A stretch of 64,000 bases of DNA, taken from assembly GCA_030673895.1 (NCBI GenBank), contig JAUTCR010000017.1, forward strand, positions 1-64,000, given 5' to 3'. Made by a program: the position numbers and the translations under genes. The notes under the pieces are model-generated. The model was given only the letters and a program-made list of their open reading frames with translations. It did no database searches and was not told the DNA's origin. Below, piece after piece: positions 52,731 through 61,711 of this stretch (position 1 is its first letter; each line of letters starts with the position of its first letter). The stretch is from Verrucomicrobiota bacterium JB023 (GTDB taxonomy: Bacteria; Verrucomicrobiota; Verrucomicrobiia; Verrucomicrobiales; Akkermansiaceae).

Positions 52731-54830
52731 TTACTGAAGAGAGACAAGAACGAGAACGAGGCCGGAATCTCCCTCCAGCCGGGTCATGGCCTTGCCGATG
52801 ATGGCTCCGCGCGCTTGCTCGTGGTCGACCACCTTCATCCCATGACCGGGCGTATCCGAGGTCGTGATCAGATCGCCGGGAAGAATCTCTCCATTGGAAT
52901 CATCAACCATGCAGTAAACCCGCCCCGTGAGAGCGACGGGGTGCTCGCCATCGGCGATGGAATCAACCTGGCCCATCAGCATGCCGGGATTGATGCCGCC
53001 CGCGCCCGAGATGATGCCCGCCACGGTGCGGTCGTGGGCGCGCGAGGACGGCTTGAGAGCACCGGGATTCTCTGGATCGATGCACACCAGCATGCCGGGC
53101 TCTGGCGCGATTTCGCTCATTCCGTCGGATATTTCGAATTGCTCGGAGAGATCCGAACCGCCGGTGATCTGGACGGTGCCTGTGGTCACCCGGGAGGCTC
53201 CGCCGGCTCCAAACTCGCCATCCAAGGTCAGCGTCGCCGCCCCCGTGGCATCCCGCAGAACAATCTGTGCACCATCCTCGCCCGACTCGGACGCCTCCAT
53301 ATCAATGCGGCTATTCCCATCCCCATCGTAGAGGATGATCTCGCCGCCGCGCTCGCTTCCGGTGTCTTGCCGGAGAGCGACGGTGGCTGAACCGTCATCC
53401 TCGTAAAGGGTCAGGCTCCCACCCTTGCCAGAGGCTTGCGCACCAAGAAGACGGACTGTCTGGGTGCCGGTCTCGTCATCAACGACGATGCTGCCTCCAT
53501 CGTTGAGACCCTCCCCATCGATCGCAACTCGAGTACTGCCGGTGTTGTTCCTTACCGAAAGATAGCCGGCGCCCGAGCTTTCCCCATCGATCAGCACACC
53601 GATACTGCCATCGTCGGCATAGTAGGTGGTCGAATTCCCTGAGCCTGAAATCGAGACTGCGGTCGTGCCATCGGAATCTCTTACTGAAATCGCGCCGGAA
53701 CTGGCCGCCGTCAGCCTGAGACCGATATCGTCATCGTCCTGATAGAAAGTGATATCGTTGCCATTGGCATCGAGCTCGATCCCCGGCTGCTCATCGGCCT
53801 GATAGAAGGTGCCGAAGCCACCCCCATTGGCATCACCCTGGAGATTGACCCCGTTCTGCCCATCCAGCTGATAGAGCGATAATATCCCCCCATTGGCCGA
53901 AGAGGCCTTGGCGTAGAGATGGAGATTGTCCTCATTGCTCAGTCGCAGGGCTCCGCCAGGTATTTGCAAGGCCAAGAGGCTCTCTTGAGAGGAGAGACGC
54001 ACCGTATTAAAGTTATCCTCCGAGGCATCATAAAGCTGCACCTCCCCGTAGCTGGGCCCCCACAGCCTGGTCTGGAGCAAGCCGTCGGCTCCATAAGTCT
54101 CGATGCGATGATTCCCCCCATCCAGCTTCACCGATTGCAAGCCATAGCTACTATCCCAGACGTTGACGGTGCCGTTCTCATCCGCAGCCCCCACTTCGAG
54201 GGGATTGGCCAATGCGGAGCCCATGATGGAGCCCTCGGCAAAGTCCTCGCCCAGCAAGGTTCCATTGACGATCTTCGTCGTATCGATGCTATTGCCGGAA
54301 ATTTCGGATGAGGTCACCGAGCCTGCAGCCAGCTGGCCGGAGGTGATGGAATTGGCCGCAATCTTCGATGGCCCGATGGCTCCATCTTGCACATTGGCCG
54401 CATTCAACGCGAAGGCCGTGGAAACGAAGCGGCGGTCAGGGCTGAGCTGCTGGGAACCATTGACTCCATCATCAAACCAAATGCGCAGCGCGATATTTTC
54501 CTCCTCAAAGACCGAGGCGGGCAGAGCATCCATATTGGTCAAGTCGGTATCACCAAGATGCACGCTGTAGTGCCCGTTGGTGACGGGGATGGTCACCCCG
54601 GAGGTCGGCTCACTACCGGCGACGCTGGTGCCATCATGGCTCCAGTGGGTGGTTGCTCCAGATAGACTCACGATGGCGAACTTGAAGGTTCCGTCTCCAT
54701 CGTAATTGAGGCCATCGACATCGATACGCCCTTGGACATTCAAGAGTTCGGGCACATCGGCCCGAACTTGAGCGGATGAACCAAGAGTGATTGCAGTAGC
54801 GGCAAGGGCAGGAAGCACGTTGTTTTTCAT
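52731..54830 (-). CDS. Exported tail-fibre-like beta-repeat protein
   Basis: A 699-aa protein with a signal peptide (ALAATAITLGSSAQVRA). A small globular domain of about 110 residues follows (LNVQGRIDVDGLNYDGDGTF). Next come decapeptide-like repeats at about 150-210 (SITSGQLAAGSVTSSEISGN), as in phage tail-fibre-like proteins. From about 215 to 545 there is a regular series of beta-units of 20-25 residues, such as ISVRDSDGTTAVSI, SLTLYEDDGSATVAL and QIVLRDATGAATLTL. The C-terminal 150 residues (LSEQFEISDGMSEIAPEPGM, MTRLEGDSGLVLVLVSLQ) form a compact domain seen at the ends of many exported bacterial fibre-like proteins. The chain probably forms a trimeric fibre or solenoid on the cell surface. 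It precedes the pappalysin-like protease gene. Confidence 0.78.
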   Translation of the reverse strand: MKNNVLPALAATAITLGSSAQVRADVPELLNVQGRIDVDGLNYDGDGTFKFAIVSLSGATTHWSHDGTSVAGSEPTSGVTIPVTNGHYSVHLGDTDLTNMDALPASVFEEENIALRIWFDDGVNGSQQLSPDRRFVSTAFALNAANVQDGAIGPSKIAANSITSGQLAAGSVTSSEISGNSIDTTKIVNGTLLGEDFAEGSIMGSALANPLEVGAADENGTVNVWDSSYGLQSVKLDGGNHRIETYGADGLLQTRLWGPSYGEVQLYDASEDNFNTVRLSSQESLLALQIPGGALRLSNEDNLHLYAKASSANGGILSLYQLDGQNGVNLQGDANGGGFGTFYQADEQPGIELDANGNDITFYQDDDDIGLRLTAASSGAISVRDSDGTTAVSISGSGNSTTYYADDGSIGVLIDGESSGAGYLSVRNNTGSTRVAIDGEGLNDGGSIVVDDETGTQTVRLLGAQASGKGGSLTLYEDDGSATVALRQDTGSERGGEIILYDGDGNSRIDMEASESGEDGAQIVLRDATGAATLTLDGEFGAGGASRVTTGTVQITGGSDLSEQFEISDGMSEIAPEPGMLVCIDPENPGALKPSSRAHDRTVAGIISGAGGINPGMLMGQVDSIADGEHPVALTGRVYCMVDDSNGEILPGDLITTSDTPGHGMKVVDHEQARGAIIGKAMTRLEGDSGLVLVLVSLQ
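53196..54188 (-). repeat. Beta-strand repeat array in the tail-fibre-like protein
   Basis: Codes for residues about 215-545. Ten clear units start near residues 317, 340, 360, 381, 401, 424, 447, 472, 497 and 522, so the pitch drifts from 20-23 to a steady 25. Each unit reads roughly strand, D-x-x-G turn, strand. The spacing suggests one turn of a beta-helix or trimeric fibre per unit. Confidence 0.8.
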
Positions 54831-55002
54831 CGGTTTGGTCTGGTTGAAGAAAGATCGCTTTCAGAGAAGATAACCGTAGATGATTGAAACATTTTCCCAC
54901 AAGATTTGAAGTTCATTCATTGTCCGCCCTCAATGGGCCCGATGGCCCCGAGAAAAGAGTTTCTTGAGAATGGCACCGGTTTCGATACGGTAGAAGAAGT
55001 TG

Positions 55003-55917
55003 ATGAAGTCGACCCCACTCATTTATCTTTCTCTTCTCACCGCAATACCCCTTGCCCATGGCGAACGGGTTAGCACGAATTATACTCTCTCCCCGGAGAT
55101 CCTCGACGCGGGAGGAGGGCAATCGAGCAGCAGTGATTACACGAATGACCTCTCGACTGGAGGTCAGGCGACGGGCATTTCATCATCTGTCAATTACACG
55201 GACCGCGGAGGCTATACCGGCCAGTTGTTCGATGTCGTCAGTCTGGCAATCACCGCGACTCCTTCCTCGGTCAACGAGGGGGAGACCACCCAGCTCGAGG
55301 GCCAGGCCCTCTTGGACGATGGCACCACGCTCGACGCCAATCAGAGCGACATCATCTGGAGCCTGGTGGGTGCGAACAATCCGCTTGAACAAGTCGATGA
55401 GAATGGGCTCGCCACGGCTGGCCCGGTCTATGAGAGCACGCCAGCGACCGTGTCCGGGAGCCTGGGCGATATCACCGGGGAGCTGATGCTGACCATTCTG
55501 AATAGCAATACCGACGACTTCGGCGATTATGCGGGAGACGGGCTCGATGACTTCTGGCAGGTCGAGAACTTCGGACCGCCGCCCAATAGCGAGGCCGCGC
55601 CGGAGGAGAACCCGGACAATGACTCGGCATCTAACGAGTGGGAATACCTGGCGGGGACCAATCCGCTCGATAGCTCGGATTTCTTCGCTCTCACTCTCCT
55701 CGCGAAGACCGGATCCACCGCCCAGCTAGCCCTGAGCCAAGTCATTCCCAATCGCACTTATTCACTCATGGCCGGGACCGATCTTGAGAACCTGAATGAT
55801 GAAGTCACCCAATTCACCGTAGCGAGCGAGGCCACCGACCATCTCGTGGAAGATACCAGTGCCAATGAGGCGGCGAAGTTCTATCGCATTGAGATCTCCA
55901 TTCCCTCGGACGAGTAA
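55003..55917 (+). CDS. Small secreted protein with Ig-like domain and FYRI tail
   Basis: A 304-aa protein with a signal peptide (STPLIYLSLLTAIPLAHG). An N-terminal segment (NYTLSPEILDAGGGQSSSSD) resembles openings of verrucomicrobial exported proteins. A Big2-like domain follows (ITATPSSVNEGETTQLEGQA). Residues about 172-220 carry the calcium-type arrangement DGLDDFWQVENFG to EYLAGTNPLDSSD. The protein ends NEAAKFYRIEISIPSDE. This end matches the tail of the metallopeptidase at 10168 and of the giant protein at 25475. It is divergent from the beta-repeat gene at 54830. Confidence 0.75.
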   Translation: MKSTPLIYLSLLTAIPLAHGERVSTNYTLSPEILDAGGGQSSSSDYTNDLSTGGQATGISSSVNYTDRGGYTGQLFDVVSLAITATPSSVNEGETTQLEGQALLDDGTTLDANQSDIIWSLVGANNPLEQVDENGLATAGPVYESTPATVSGSLGDITGELMLTILNSNTDDFGDYAGDGLDDFWQVENFGPPPNSEAAPEENPDNDSASNEWEYLAGTNPLDSSDFFALTLLAKTGSTAQLALSQVIPNRTYSLMAGTDLENLNDEVTQFTVASEATDHLVEDTSANEAAKFYRIEISIPSDE

Positions 55918-56080
55918 TGTCCGAGCCAAAACTCGGAACTCGAGCAGGGTAACAGCACCCCGCTCCGCACCTTTCGAGCGAGACCCTCCTTCGCGCGGAA
56001 ATCGGAGGGCAACACGACGAATCTTCTTGCTTGCCACCTCTCCCGGACAGATCATGTGAGAACTCGGAAGAAGTTTTGAC

Positions 56081-57883
56081 ATGAATTGGGAGACTTATCA
56101 GCTCGCCATGTCCCTCGCGGTCATGCTGGGAGCCCTCGTGTTCTTTATGCGCGGTCGCCTCCCGGGGGAGCTGATTGCCTTGAGCGGAATGGCTCTCCTC
56201 CTGATGACCGGCGTCCTGCAAGAGAGCGATCTCAAGCAAGTCTTTGGTAATACCGCGCCGCTCACCATTGGGGCCATGTTTGTCTTGAGCGCGGGCCTCA
56301 CCCAGACCGGCGCCGTCGATTGGCTGGCCGAGATGCTTATCGGCAAGTCCAAGGGCAGCAGCCAACGCTTCCTCATCTTGCTCGCGATCATCGTGATGCC
56401 CCTGTCGGCCTTTCTCAATAACACGCCCGTCGTCGTCATCCTTCTTCCGGTCGTGATGGCCTTCTGTCGCCGGGAGAATGCCAAGCCCGGGAAGTTGCTC
56501 ATCCCTCTCTCCTTCTTCTGCATCCTCGGAGGCACCATCACCCTCATCGGCACTTCCACCAATCTCCTCGTCGATGGCGAAGCACGCAAGCGAGGGCTGG
56601 AGCCATTCACCCTCTTCGAGATCACGCCGCTCGGCCTCGTCTATGCCGCCGTGGGCTTCCTTTATCTCTTCGTCGTCGGGCGGAAGCTCTTGCCCGATCG
56701 TGAAACCGTTGCCAGCCTCATCGATTCGGAGGATACGCGCCGCTTCAGTAGCGCGATGATCGTCACGCCCGAGTCTGCCTCCATCGGCAAGCCCGTCTCC
56801 TCGCTGCCCGGCTTCGAGGATCCCAAGAAGGCCATTCTCTACGAGGTCACTCGTAACGGGGAACGCCTGCGAGGCATTCCCCTTAACAAGCTGGAACTTG
56901 CCGAGAACGACATCCTCTGGTTCCGCGCCATGCCCAAGCAACTCGCCGCCATCCGCAAGGCCAAGGGCCTGGAAATCTGGTCGCGGGCTGAGGCCGATGA
57001 CGAACAAGGCCGCGAAGTCAAAATTGTAGAGGCCATCATCGGCCCCCGGAGCCCCCTCGTGGGGCAGACCATCCGGGAATTCGGCTTCCGCAATCGCTAT
57101 GGCGTCTTCGTGGCCGCCATTCATCGCCAAGGGGTCAATGTCCGCCAGCAATATCAGGATCTCCCCCTCGCTTTTGGAGACACCCTCCTCCTGGAGGGCC
57201 CGGTCTCCAACCTTACCGTCGCCCGCGAGGAGTGCGACTTCCTGAACCTGAACGAGAATCCCCTCCATACCGAGCTGCCCGCCAGCGCACCGATTGCCCT
57301 CACCATCATGGCCGCCGTCGTCCTGGTGGCAGCCTTCGGGATTATCCCCATCACTAGCGCCGCCCTCATCGGCGCTCTCGCCCTCATCCTCACCAAGTGC
57401 CTCTCCCTCGCCCAAGCCTACCGGAGTATCGAGTGGAACATCCTCTTCCTCATCTACGGCATGCTCGGCATCGGACAGGCCCTCGACAATTCCGGCGGTG
57501 CGGCCTGGCTGGCGAACATCGTGATCACCTTGACCCAAGAGAGCCCGATCCAGCATCTCGGTCCCATCGCGATCCTCGCAGCCATCTATCTGCTCGCCTC
57601 AGTGCTCACCGAGATGGTCACCAACAATGCGGTGGCCATCCTCTTGCCCCCCGTCGTCATCCCGATTGCAGCCGCCCTCGATGTCGATCCTCGCCCATTC
57701 ATCGTAGCCATCATGTTCGGCGCCAGCGCCAGCTTCATGACGCCCATTGGCTACCAGACGAATACTTATGTCTACGGTGCCGGGGGATACCAGTTTGGTG
57801 ATTTCATGAAGATTGGCATTCCCCTCAATCTGATTCTTTGGGTTCTCGCAACGCTCCTCATTCCCATCTTCTGGCCTTTCTAA
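56081..57883 (+). CDS. SLC13/DASS-type transporter with RCK_C domains
   Basis: A 600-aa integral membrane protein. The N-terminal half-transporter contains the SNT motif MPLSAFLNNTPVVVILLPVV and GTITLIGTSTNLLVDG. The C-terminal half repeats it with TEMVTNNAVAILLPPVVIPI and ASFMTPIGYQTNTYVYG. Between them, at about 220-390, are two TrkA_C/RCK_C-like cytosolic domains (ESASIGKPVSSLPGF, RSPLVGQTIREFGFRNRYG). Members move sulphate, dicarboxylates or other anions with sodium; the substrate cannot be told. It stands alone, with hairpins after its stop. Confidence 0.88.
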   Translation: MNWETYQLAMSLAVMLGALVFFMRGRLPGELIALSGMALLLMTGVLQESDLKQVFGNTAPLTIGAMFVLSAGLTQTGAVDWLAEMLIGKSKGSSQRFLILLAIIVMPLSAFLNNTPVVVILLPVVMAFCRRENAKPGKLLIPLSFFCILGGTITLIGTSTNLLVDGEARKRGLEPFTLFEITPLGLVYAAVGFLYLFVVGRKLLPDRETVASLIDSEDTRRFSSAMIVTPESASIGKPVSSLPGFEDPKKAILYEVTRNGERLRGIPLNKLELAENDILWFRAMPKQLAAIRKAKGLEIWSRAEADDEQGREVKIVEAIIGPRSPLVGQTIREFGFRNRYGVFVAAIHRQGVNVRQQYQDLPLAFGDTLLLEGPVSNLTVAREECDFLNLNENPLHTELPASAPIALTIMAAVVLVAAFGIIPITSAALIGALALILTKCLSLAQAYRSIEWNILFLIYGMLGIGQALDNSGGAAWLANIVITLTQESPIQHLGPIAILAAIYLLASVLTEMVTNNAVAILLPPVVIPIAAALDVDPRPFIVAIMFGASASFMTPIGYQTNTYVYGAGGYQFGDFMKIGIPLNLILWVLATLLIPIFWPF

Positions 57884-57909
57884 GTCCGAGCTACTTGGGA
57901 AGTTGTGTC

Positions 57910-57993
57910 ATTGCACTTGGCAACCGGCCTCATGCAATAAGCCAGCGACTCCATCAGAGAGAGGCCCCTGCAGCCAGCTTCGACATTCGCTGG
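57910..57993 (+). other. Two nested hairpins in the gap after the transporter gene
   Basis: ATTGCA (57910-57915) pairs with TGCAAT (57933-57938). CCAGCGA (57942-57948) pairs with TCGCTGG (57987-57993), and a T-rich stretch follows. They may be the end of the transporter mRNA, or a small structured RNA. The rest of the gap before the promoter at 58000 shows nothing else. Confidence 0.35.
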
Positions 57994-57999
57994 ATTTAA

Positions 58000-58028
58000 T
58001 TGTTTATAAGCACTTTATGAGATAAAAT
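58000..58028 (+). promoter_or_regulatory. Sigma-70-type promoter of the glycan cluster
   Basis: TTGTTT (58000-58005), a spacer of exactly 17 bases, and TAAAAT (58023-58028) form a good sigma-70-like pair. It lies 86 bases before the first glycosyltransferase start, in the most AT-rich stretch of the gap. Confidence 0.55.
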
Positions 58029-58114
58029 TTTCAATCACATCCGACTGGGCATGGATGCAGCGCAAGGGACGTTGGCCTTTCGGCCGATGACGAAAACCAC
58101 GACTCCCCTTCGCC

Positions 58115-59575
58115 ATGCCACCAACGCTGCAACATATTGGTTCAGATCTCCCCGCGGGAGTTGAAGTGATCCTCTCCATCATCCTCGCCCTTCTTCTTGC
58201 CCCCTCACTCGTTAAGGCCCTCATTCTTCTTTTCTCTCCCCGGTCCAGCTCCAGCAAGTCCTCCAGGCCCGCGCCAACGACGCGTTCCGAGCGGCCCTTC
58301 TTCTCCATCCACGTCGCGACCTACGACGAGCCGCCCGAGTTGGTCATCGCCACCCTTCGTAGCCTGGCCGAGCAAACCTCGCTCGCCGGACGATATGAGG
58401 TTCTCATCCTGGATAACAACACGAAGGACCCGCAACGATATCGCCCCGTCCAGCAATTCTGCCAGCGCATGGGTCGGCCATTCCGATTCTTCCACTTCGA
58501 TCAAGTGGCCCATGCCAAGGCAGGCGCATTGAACCTCGGGCTTGAGGAAGTCGATCAGCGCACCACCCACATCATCACCGTCGATGCGGACTATCAGGTG
58601 GAGCGAGGCTTTCTCAAGCGGGTCGAAGAGCTCCTGCAGGAAAGCGATCCGAGCCATCTCCAATTTCCCCAACGCTACCGCCAATTGGGCGAAAGCAACG
58701 CGGCCCTCAGCAATGAGTATGACCAGTATTTCAAAGCCTTTGCCCGCGCGAGCCAGGCCTCCGGCGAGATGCTGCTCACGGGGACGATGAGCGTCATCCG
58801 ATTGAAGGATTTGCGCCAGGCTGGTGGCTGGCCGACCGGCTCGGTCACTGAGGACGCCGCCCTGGGGCTCCGCCTGCTCAGTCAAGGAGGTAGCGGCCAA
58901 TACGTCGAAGAGACATGGGGTCGGGGCGTCATCCCCACCACTCTCCGCGACCTCTCCCGCCAGCGCCATCGCTGGGCTGCGGGCAATGCCCAAGTCCTGC
59001 GCGAGGCACTACATCGCCGACAGATCAGCCCCGCGACCCTGGGTCAATTGCTTGCCTGGTGCCAAGGTTCCCTCCTCACCTTCGGTCTCGCACTCCTTTT
59101 CTCCTTCTCCCCTGCGACCCGAGGGCTCGCTACCATTACCTTCGCCGTCTTCCTGGCCATCGTCATCCTGGAGCTTGGTTTGCATCTTGCGACTTGTTCG
59201 GGCTCTCTCTCCACGCGGATGAAGAGTCTCATGTTCCGGCTTGCACTTCTTCCCGAAGGTTGTGGCGGCTTCCTCAATGGCCTCCTCTCTAACAAAATCT
59301 CCTTCATCCGGACCCCCAAGACCCTGCGGGTCGCGGATTCGCCCCAGACTCTCGATATTGCGCTGGCCGCCGTCAGCTTCCTGTTAGGTCCGCTGCTCTT
59401 CCTGCTAGTCGGGCCCGTCGCCTTGTTCGCCTCTTGCTTCCTCTCCTCCATCTTTCTCGCCCGCATCTGGTGCGCCACAGCCCTAGCTGGGGCCTGCTCC
59501 GGCGAGGAAGAAACCACTCTCACCCCCCTCAGCCCTCAACTCCCGACACCAGCACAAAAGAAAAAAGCGGCCTGA
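58115..59575 (+). CDS. Membrane glycosyltransferase family 2 (cellulose-synthase-like)
   Basis: A 486-aa processive-type GT2. One membrane helix lies at the N-terminus (GVEVILSIILALLLAPSLVK). The catalytic domain follows with FFSIHVATYDEPPELV, the first Asp in LILDNNTKD, the DxD-like site TVDADYQVERG, the third Asp in TEDAALGLRL, and RQRHRW as the Q/RxxRW motif. Three or four membrane helices form the C-terminal part. Such enzymes build beta-linked polymers and extrude them through the membrane. It is the first gene of the cluster, 13 bases before the next. Confidence 0.88.
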   Translation: MPPTLQHIGSDLPAGVEVILSIILALLLAPSLVKALILLFSPRSSSSKSSRPAPTTRSERPFFSIHVATYDEPPELVIATLRSLAEQTSLAGRYEVLILDNNTKDPQRYRPVQQFCQRMGRPFRFFHFDQVAHAKAGALNLGLEEVDQRTTHIITVDADYQVERGFLKRVEELLQESDPSHLQFPQRYRQLGESNAALSNEYDQYFKAFARASQASGEMLLTGTMSVIRLKDLRQAGGWPTGSVTEDAALGLRLLSQGGSGQYVEETWGRGVIPTTLRDLSRQRHRWAAGNAQVLREALHRRQISPATLGQLLAWCQGSLLTFGLALLFSFSPATRGLATITFAVFLAIVILELGLHLATCSGSLSTRMKSLMFRLALLPEGCGGFLNGLLSNKISFIRTPKTLRVADSPQTLDIALAAVSFLLGPLLFLLVGPVALFASCFLSSIFLARIWCATALAGACSGEEETTLTPLSPQLPTPAQKKKAA

Positions 59576-59588
59576 CCGCACCTGTACC

Positions 59589-60602
59589 ATGAAAGTAAAA
59601 ATTGTCATCCCGACCTACAATCGAGCCCACTGCCTGCCCCAGGCCCTCGACTCCGCCTTATCCCAGACCTATCACGGCACCGAAGTCACCGTCGTCGACG
59701 ATGGCTCGACGGACAACACCCGCCAAGTCATCGAGCGCTACCTCGATGACCCACGGCTCACCTACATCCGTCTTAAAACAAACGGAGGTACCGCCGCGGC
59801 CAAGAACATGGGACTGGTTTTCGGCGACTACGATGCAGTCACCTTCCACGATAGCGACGACGTCGCGTCGCCGAACAAGGTGCTGCTTCAAACTCGGGCT
59901 CTCGCCCTCAAGGGCCATGCCGATGATATCCTTGATTGGCAGATGCTGGGGCACGAGCCCGGCTCCGAGCTGAACGTCGATGTCGCAGTCGGTGCTCACA
60001 AATTCATCAAGCTGGATGGCTCAGTCCATATCATCGACAAGCGCATCTCACTGGTTGACGACTTCTTCCCCACACTGCAGTCGCCCTCCAAGACCGAAGG
60101 CGACTGGGTCCTCATCAACAGCGGACTTTTCCGTCGGCGCTGCTTCTCCCGCCTTGGAGGCTACCTCGATAGCGTCGAGGAAGACCGGGAGCTGCGGAAT
60201 CGCCTGATTGCTTGCGGACACATCTTCCACTTTATCGCCGAGCCGCTCCTCACCAAGGTGGAGATGGCCGTCTCTCTCACGACCAATGACGACACCGGCT
60301 ACCGGGGAGAGAAGCGGAAGCAGGACCGCGACGAGGTCTGGCGACGCAATCGTCTCTATCGGAACGGTAAGTGGGGCAATGACGCCGTCGAGGAAAGCAA
60401 GGTCCCGATCGACCTCAATGGTGTCCAGATCGCCGAGATCATCAGCCACCAGCCACTGACCATCGGGCACGATCTTCCCCTTGCCGAAGGCACACGGAAG
60501 TTCCTCTCGCGCGAAGTGATCCGCAATACCCATTCCCTCGGAGGCCAGCGCACCCGCGGCCGGGATTCAATCGTGGAAGAACTCTTACCCCAAGCCGTGT
60601 AA
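59589..60602 (+). CDS. Glycosyltransferase family 2 (GT-A fold)
   Basis: A 337-aa soluble GT2. The nucleotide-sugar site is clear: VIPTYNRAHCLPQALDSALS, VVDDGSTDNT, GGTAAAKNMGL and the DxD region FHDSDDVASPNK. The C-terminal half has the acceptor-side motif SVEEDRELRNRL. The sugar and acceptor cannot be assigned. The stop TAA shares one base with the start of the next gene, so translation is coupled. Confidence 0.88.
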   Translation: MKVKIVIPTYNRAHCLPQALDSALSQTYHGTEVTVVDDGSTDNTRQVIERYLDDPRLTYIRLKTNGGTAAAKNMGLVFGDYDAVTFHDSDDVASPNKVLLQTRALALKGHADDILDWQMLGHEPGSELNVDVAVGAHKFIKLDGSVHIIDKRISLVDDFFPTLQSPSKTEGDWVLINSGLFRRRCFSRLGGYLDSVEEDRELRNRLIACGHIFHFIAEPLLTKVEMAVSLTTNDDTGYRGEKRKQDRDEVWRRNRLYRNGKWGNDAVEESKVPIDLNGVQIAEIISHQPLTIGHDLPLAEGTRKFLSREVIRNTHSLGGQRTRGRDSIVEELLPQAV

Positions 60603-61711
60603 TGAAAATTCTCTTTGTCGACAACGATTGTCCGGAGGCCTTGGATGATGACGCCCTCGGGCGGGGTCCCTTGGGCGGCACCGAAGCCAGCCTCTTCCGC
60701 ATTGCCCGCTCTCTTGCCCACCATCGCGGCCTGGAGGTTGCGGTCGCGCAACACAATCGCGACAAGGAGGCCCACGAAAGTGAGACCGGCGTCCGCTACC
60801 TGCACTATTCCCACGAGGAGGGCTTGTCCGAGCAATTCACTCCCGACGCCATCGTGGTCTTGCGCAAATACAAGATCCTGCCTCGCTTAAGGAAGCGTTA
60901 CCCCGCAGCGAAGCTCTTCCTCTGGATGCACTGCTATCCCGGCAAGCGCTGGCGGAACGCAGTTGATATCCTGAGGCGGACCCAGACCCGCGTCGTCGCG
61001 GTCTCCGATCACTTGCGGGACGAGATGATCAACCTCCTCCGCCCCCAGCTCCAGCCGTGGAAGTGCGAGCATCTCGTGCAGCGCATCTTCAATCCCGTCC
61101 ATGTGACCCCCGACTCCCTGGGCAAGGGAAGCTACGACCCAGACAAGCTCGTCTTCTTCTCCTCACCTCATAAAGGTCTGGAAGATGTGCTCGCCAATTT
61201 CGCGCACGTTCGCCGAGCCTTCCCCTCCATGCGCCTGGTAACAGCTGACCCCGGCTACTGGAAAGGCCCTCGGGCCACAGGAACTGAGGGCGTCGTCTCC
61301 CTCGGTGCATTGAAGCCCGACGAAGTCCATCGAGAGGTCGCGGACGCGCTTTGTGTCTTCTACCCACAGACGTGGTTTGCCGAGACCTTTGGCCTCGTCT
61401 TCGCGGAGGCGAACGCCTTGGGAACACCGGTCCTCGCCCACAACCTTGGCGCCGCCGGCCAAGTGCTCCCTCTCGGCGGCCCGGACCAGCTTTGCGACTG
61501 CTCTGATCCGGCTTCCATCGTCGAACGGATTCGCAGTTGGCGCGAAGGCTCACGCCCCCGGGTCAGCTTGAACCCCGCCTTCACCATCGAACAGGTGACC
61601 TGGGACTGGATCAACCTCCTCGCCGCGGGAGAGAGTAGCCTCATCCCGAAGGCGCGGCCTCTGGGAGAATTGCAACCAATCCGACCCCTCCTGGCAGGAC
61701 AAGCTGCCTAA
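60602..61711 (+). CDS. Glycosyltransferase family 4 (GT-B fold)
   Basis: A 369-aa enzyme of GT-B fold. The N-terminal part has FVDNDCPEAL and LGGTEASLFRIARSLA. The C-terminal donor-binding part has the GT4 signature QTWFAETFGLVFAEANALGT with VLAHNLGAAGQVL. It uses a nucleotide sugar in a retaining reaction. It overlaps the preceding gene by one base, and the next gene follows at once, so the three are one translational unit. Confidence 0.88.
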   Translation: MKILFVDNDCPEALDDDALGRGPLGGTEASLFRIARSLAHHRGLEVAVAQHNRDKEAHESETGVRYLHYSHEEGLSEQFTPDAIVVLRKYKILPRLRKRYPAAKLFLWMHCYPGKRWRNAVDILRRTQTRVVAVSDHLRDEMINLLRPQLQPWKCEHLVQRIFNPVHVTPDSLGKGSYDPDKLVFFSSPHKGLEDVLANFAHVRRAFPSMRLVTADPGYWKGPRATGTEGVVSLGALKPDEVHREVADALCVFYPQTWFAETFGLVFAEANALGTPVLAHNLGAAGQVLPLGGPDQLCDCSDPASIVERIRSWREGSRPRVSLNPAFTIEQVTWDWINLLAAGESSLIPKARPLGELQPIRPLLAGQAA

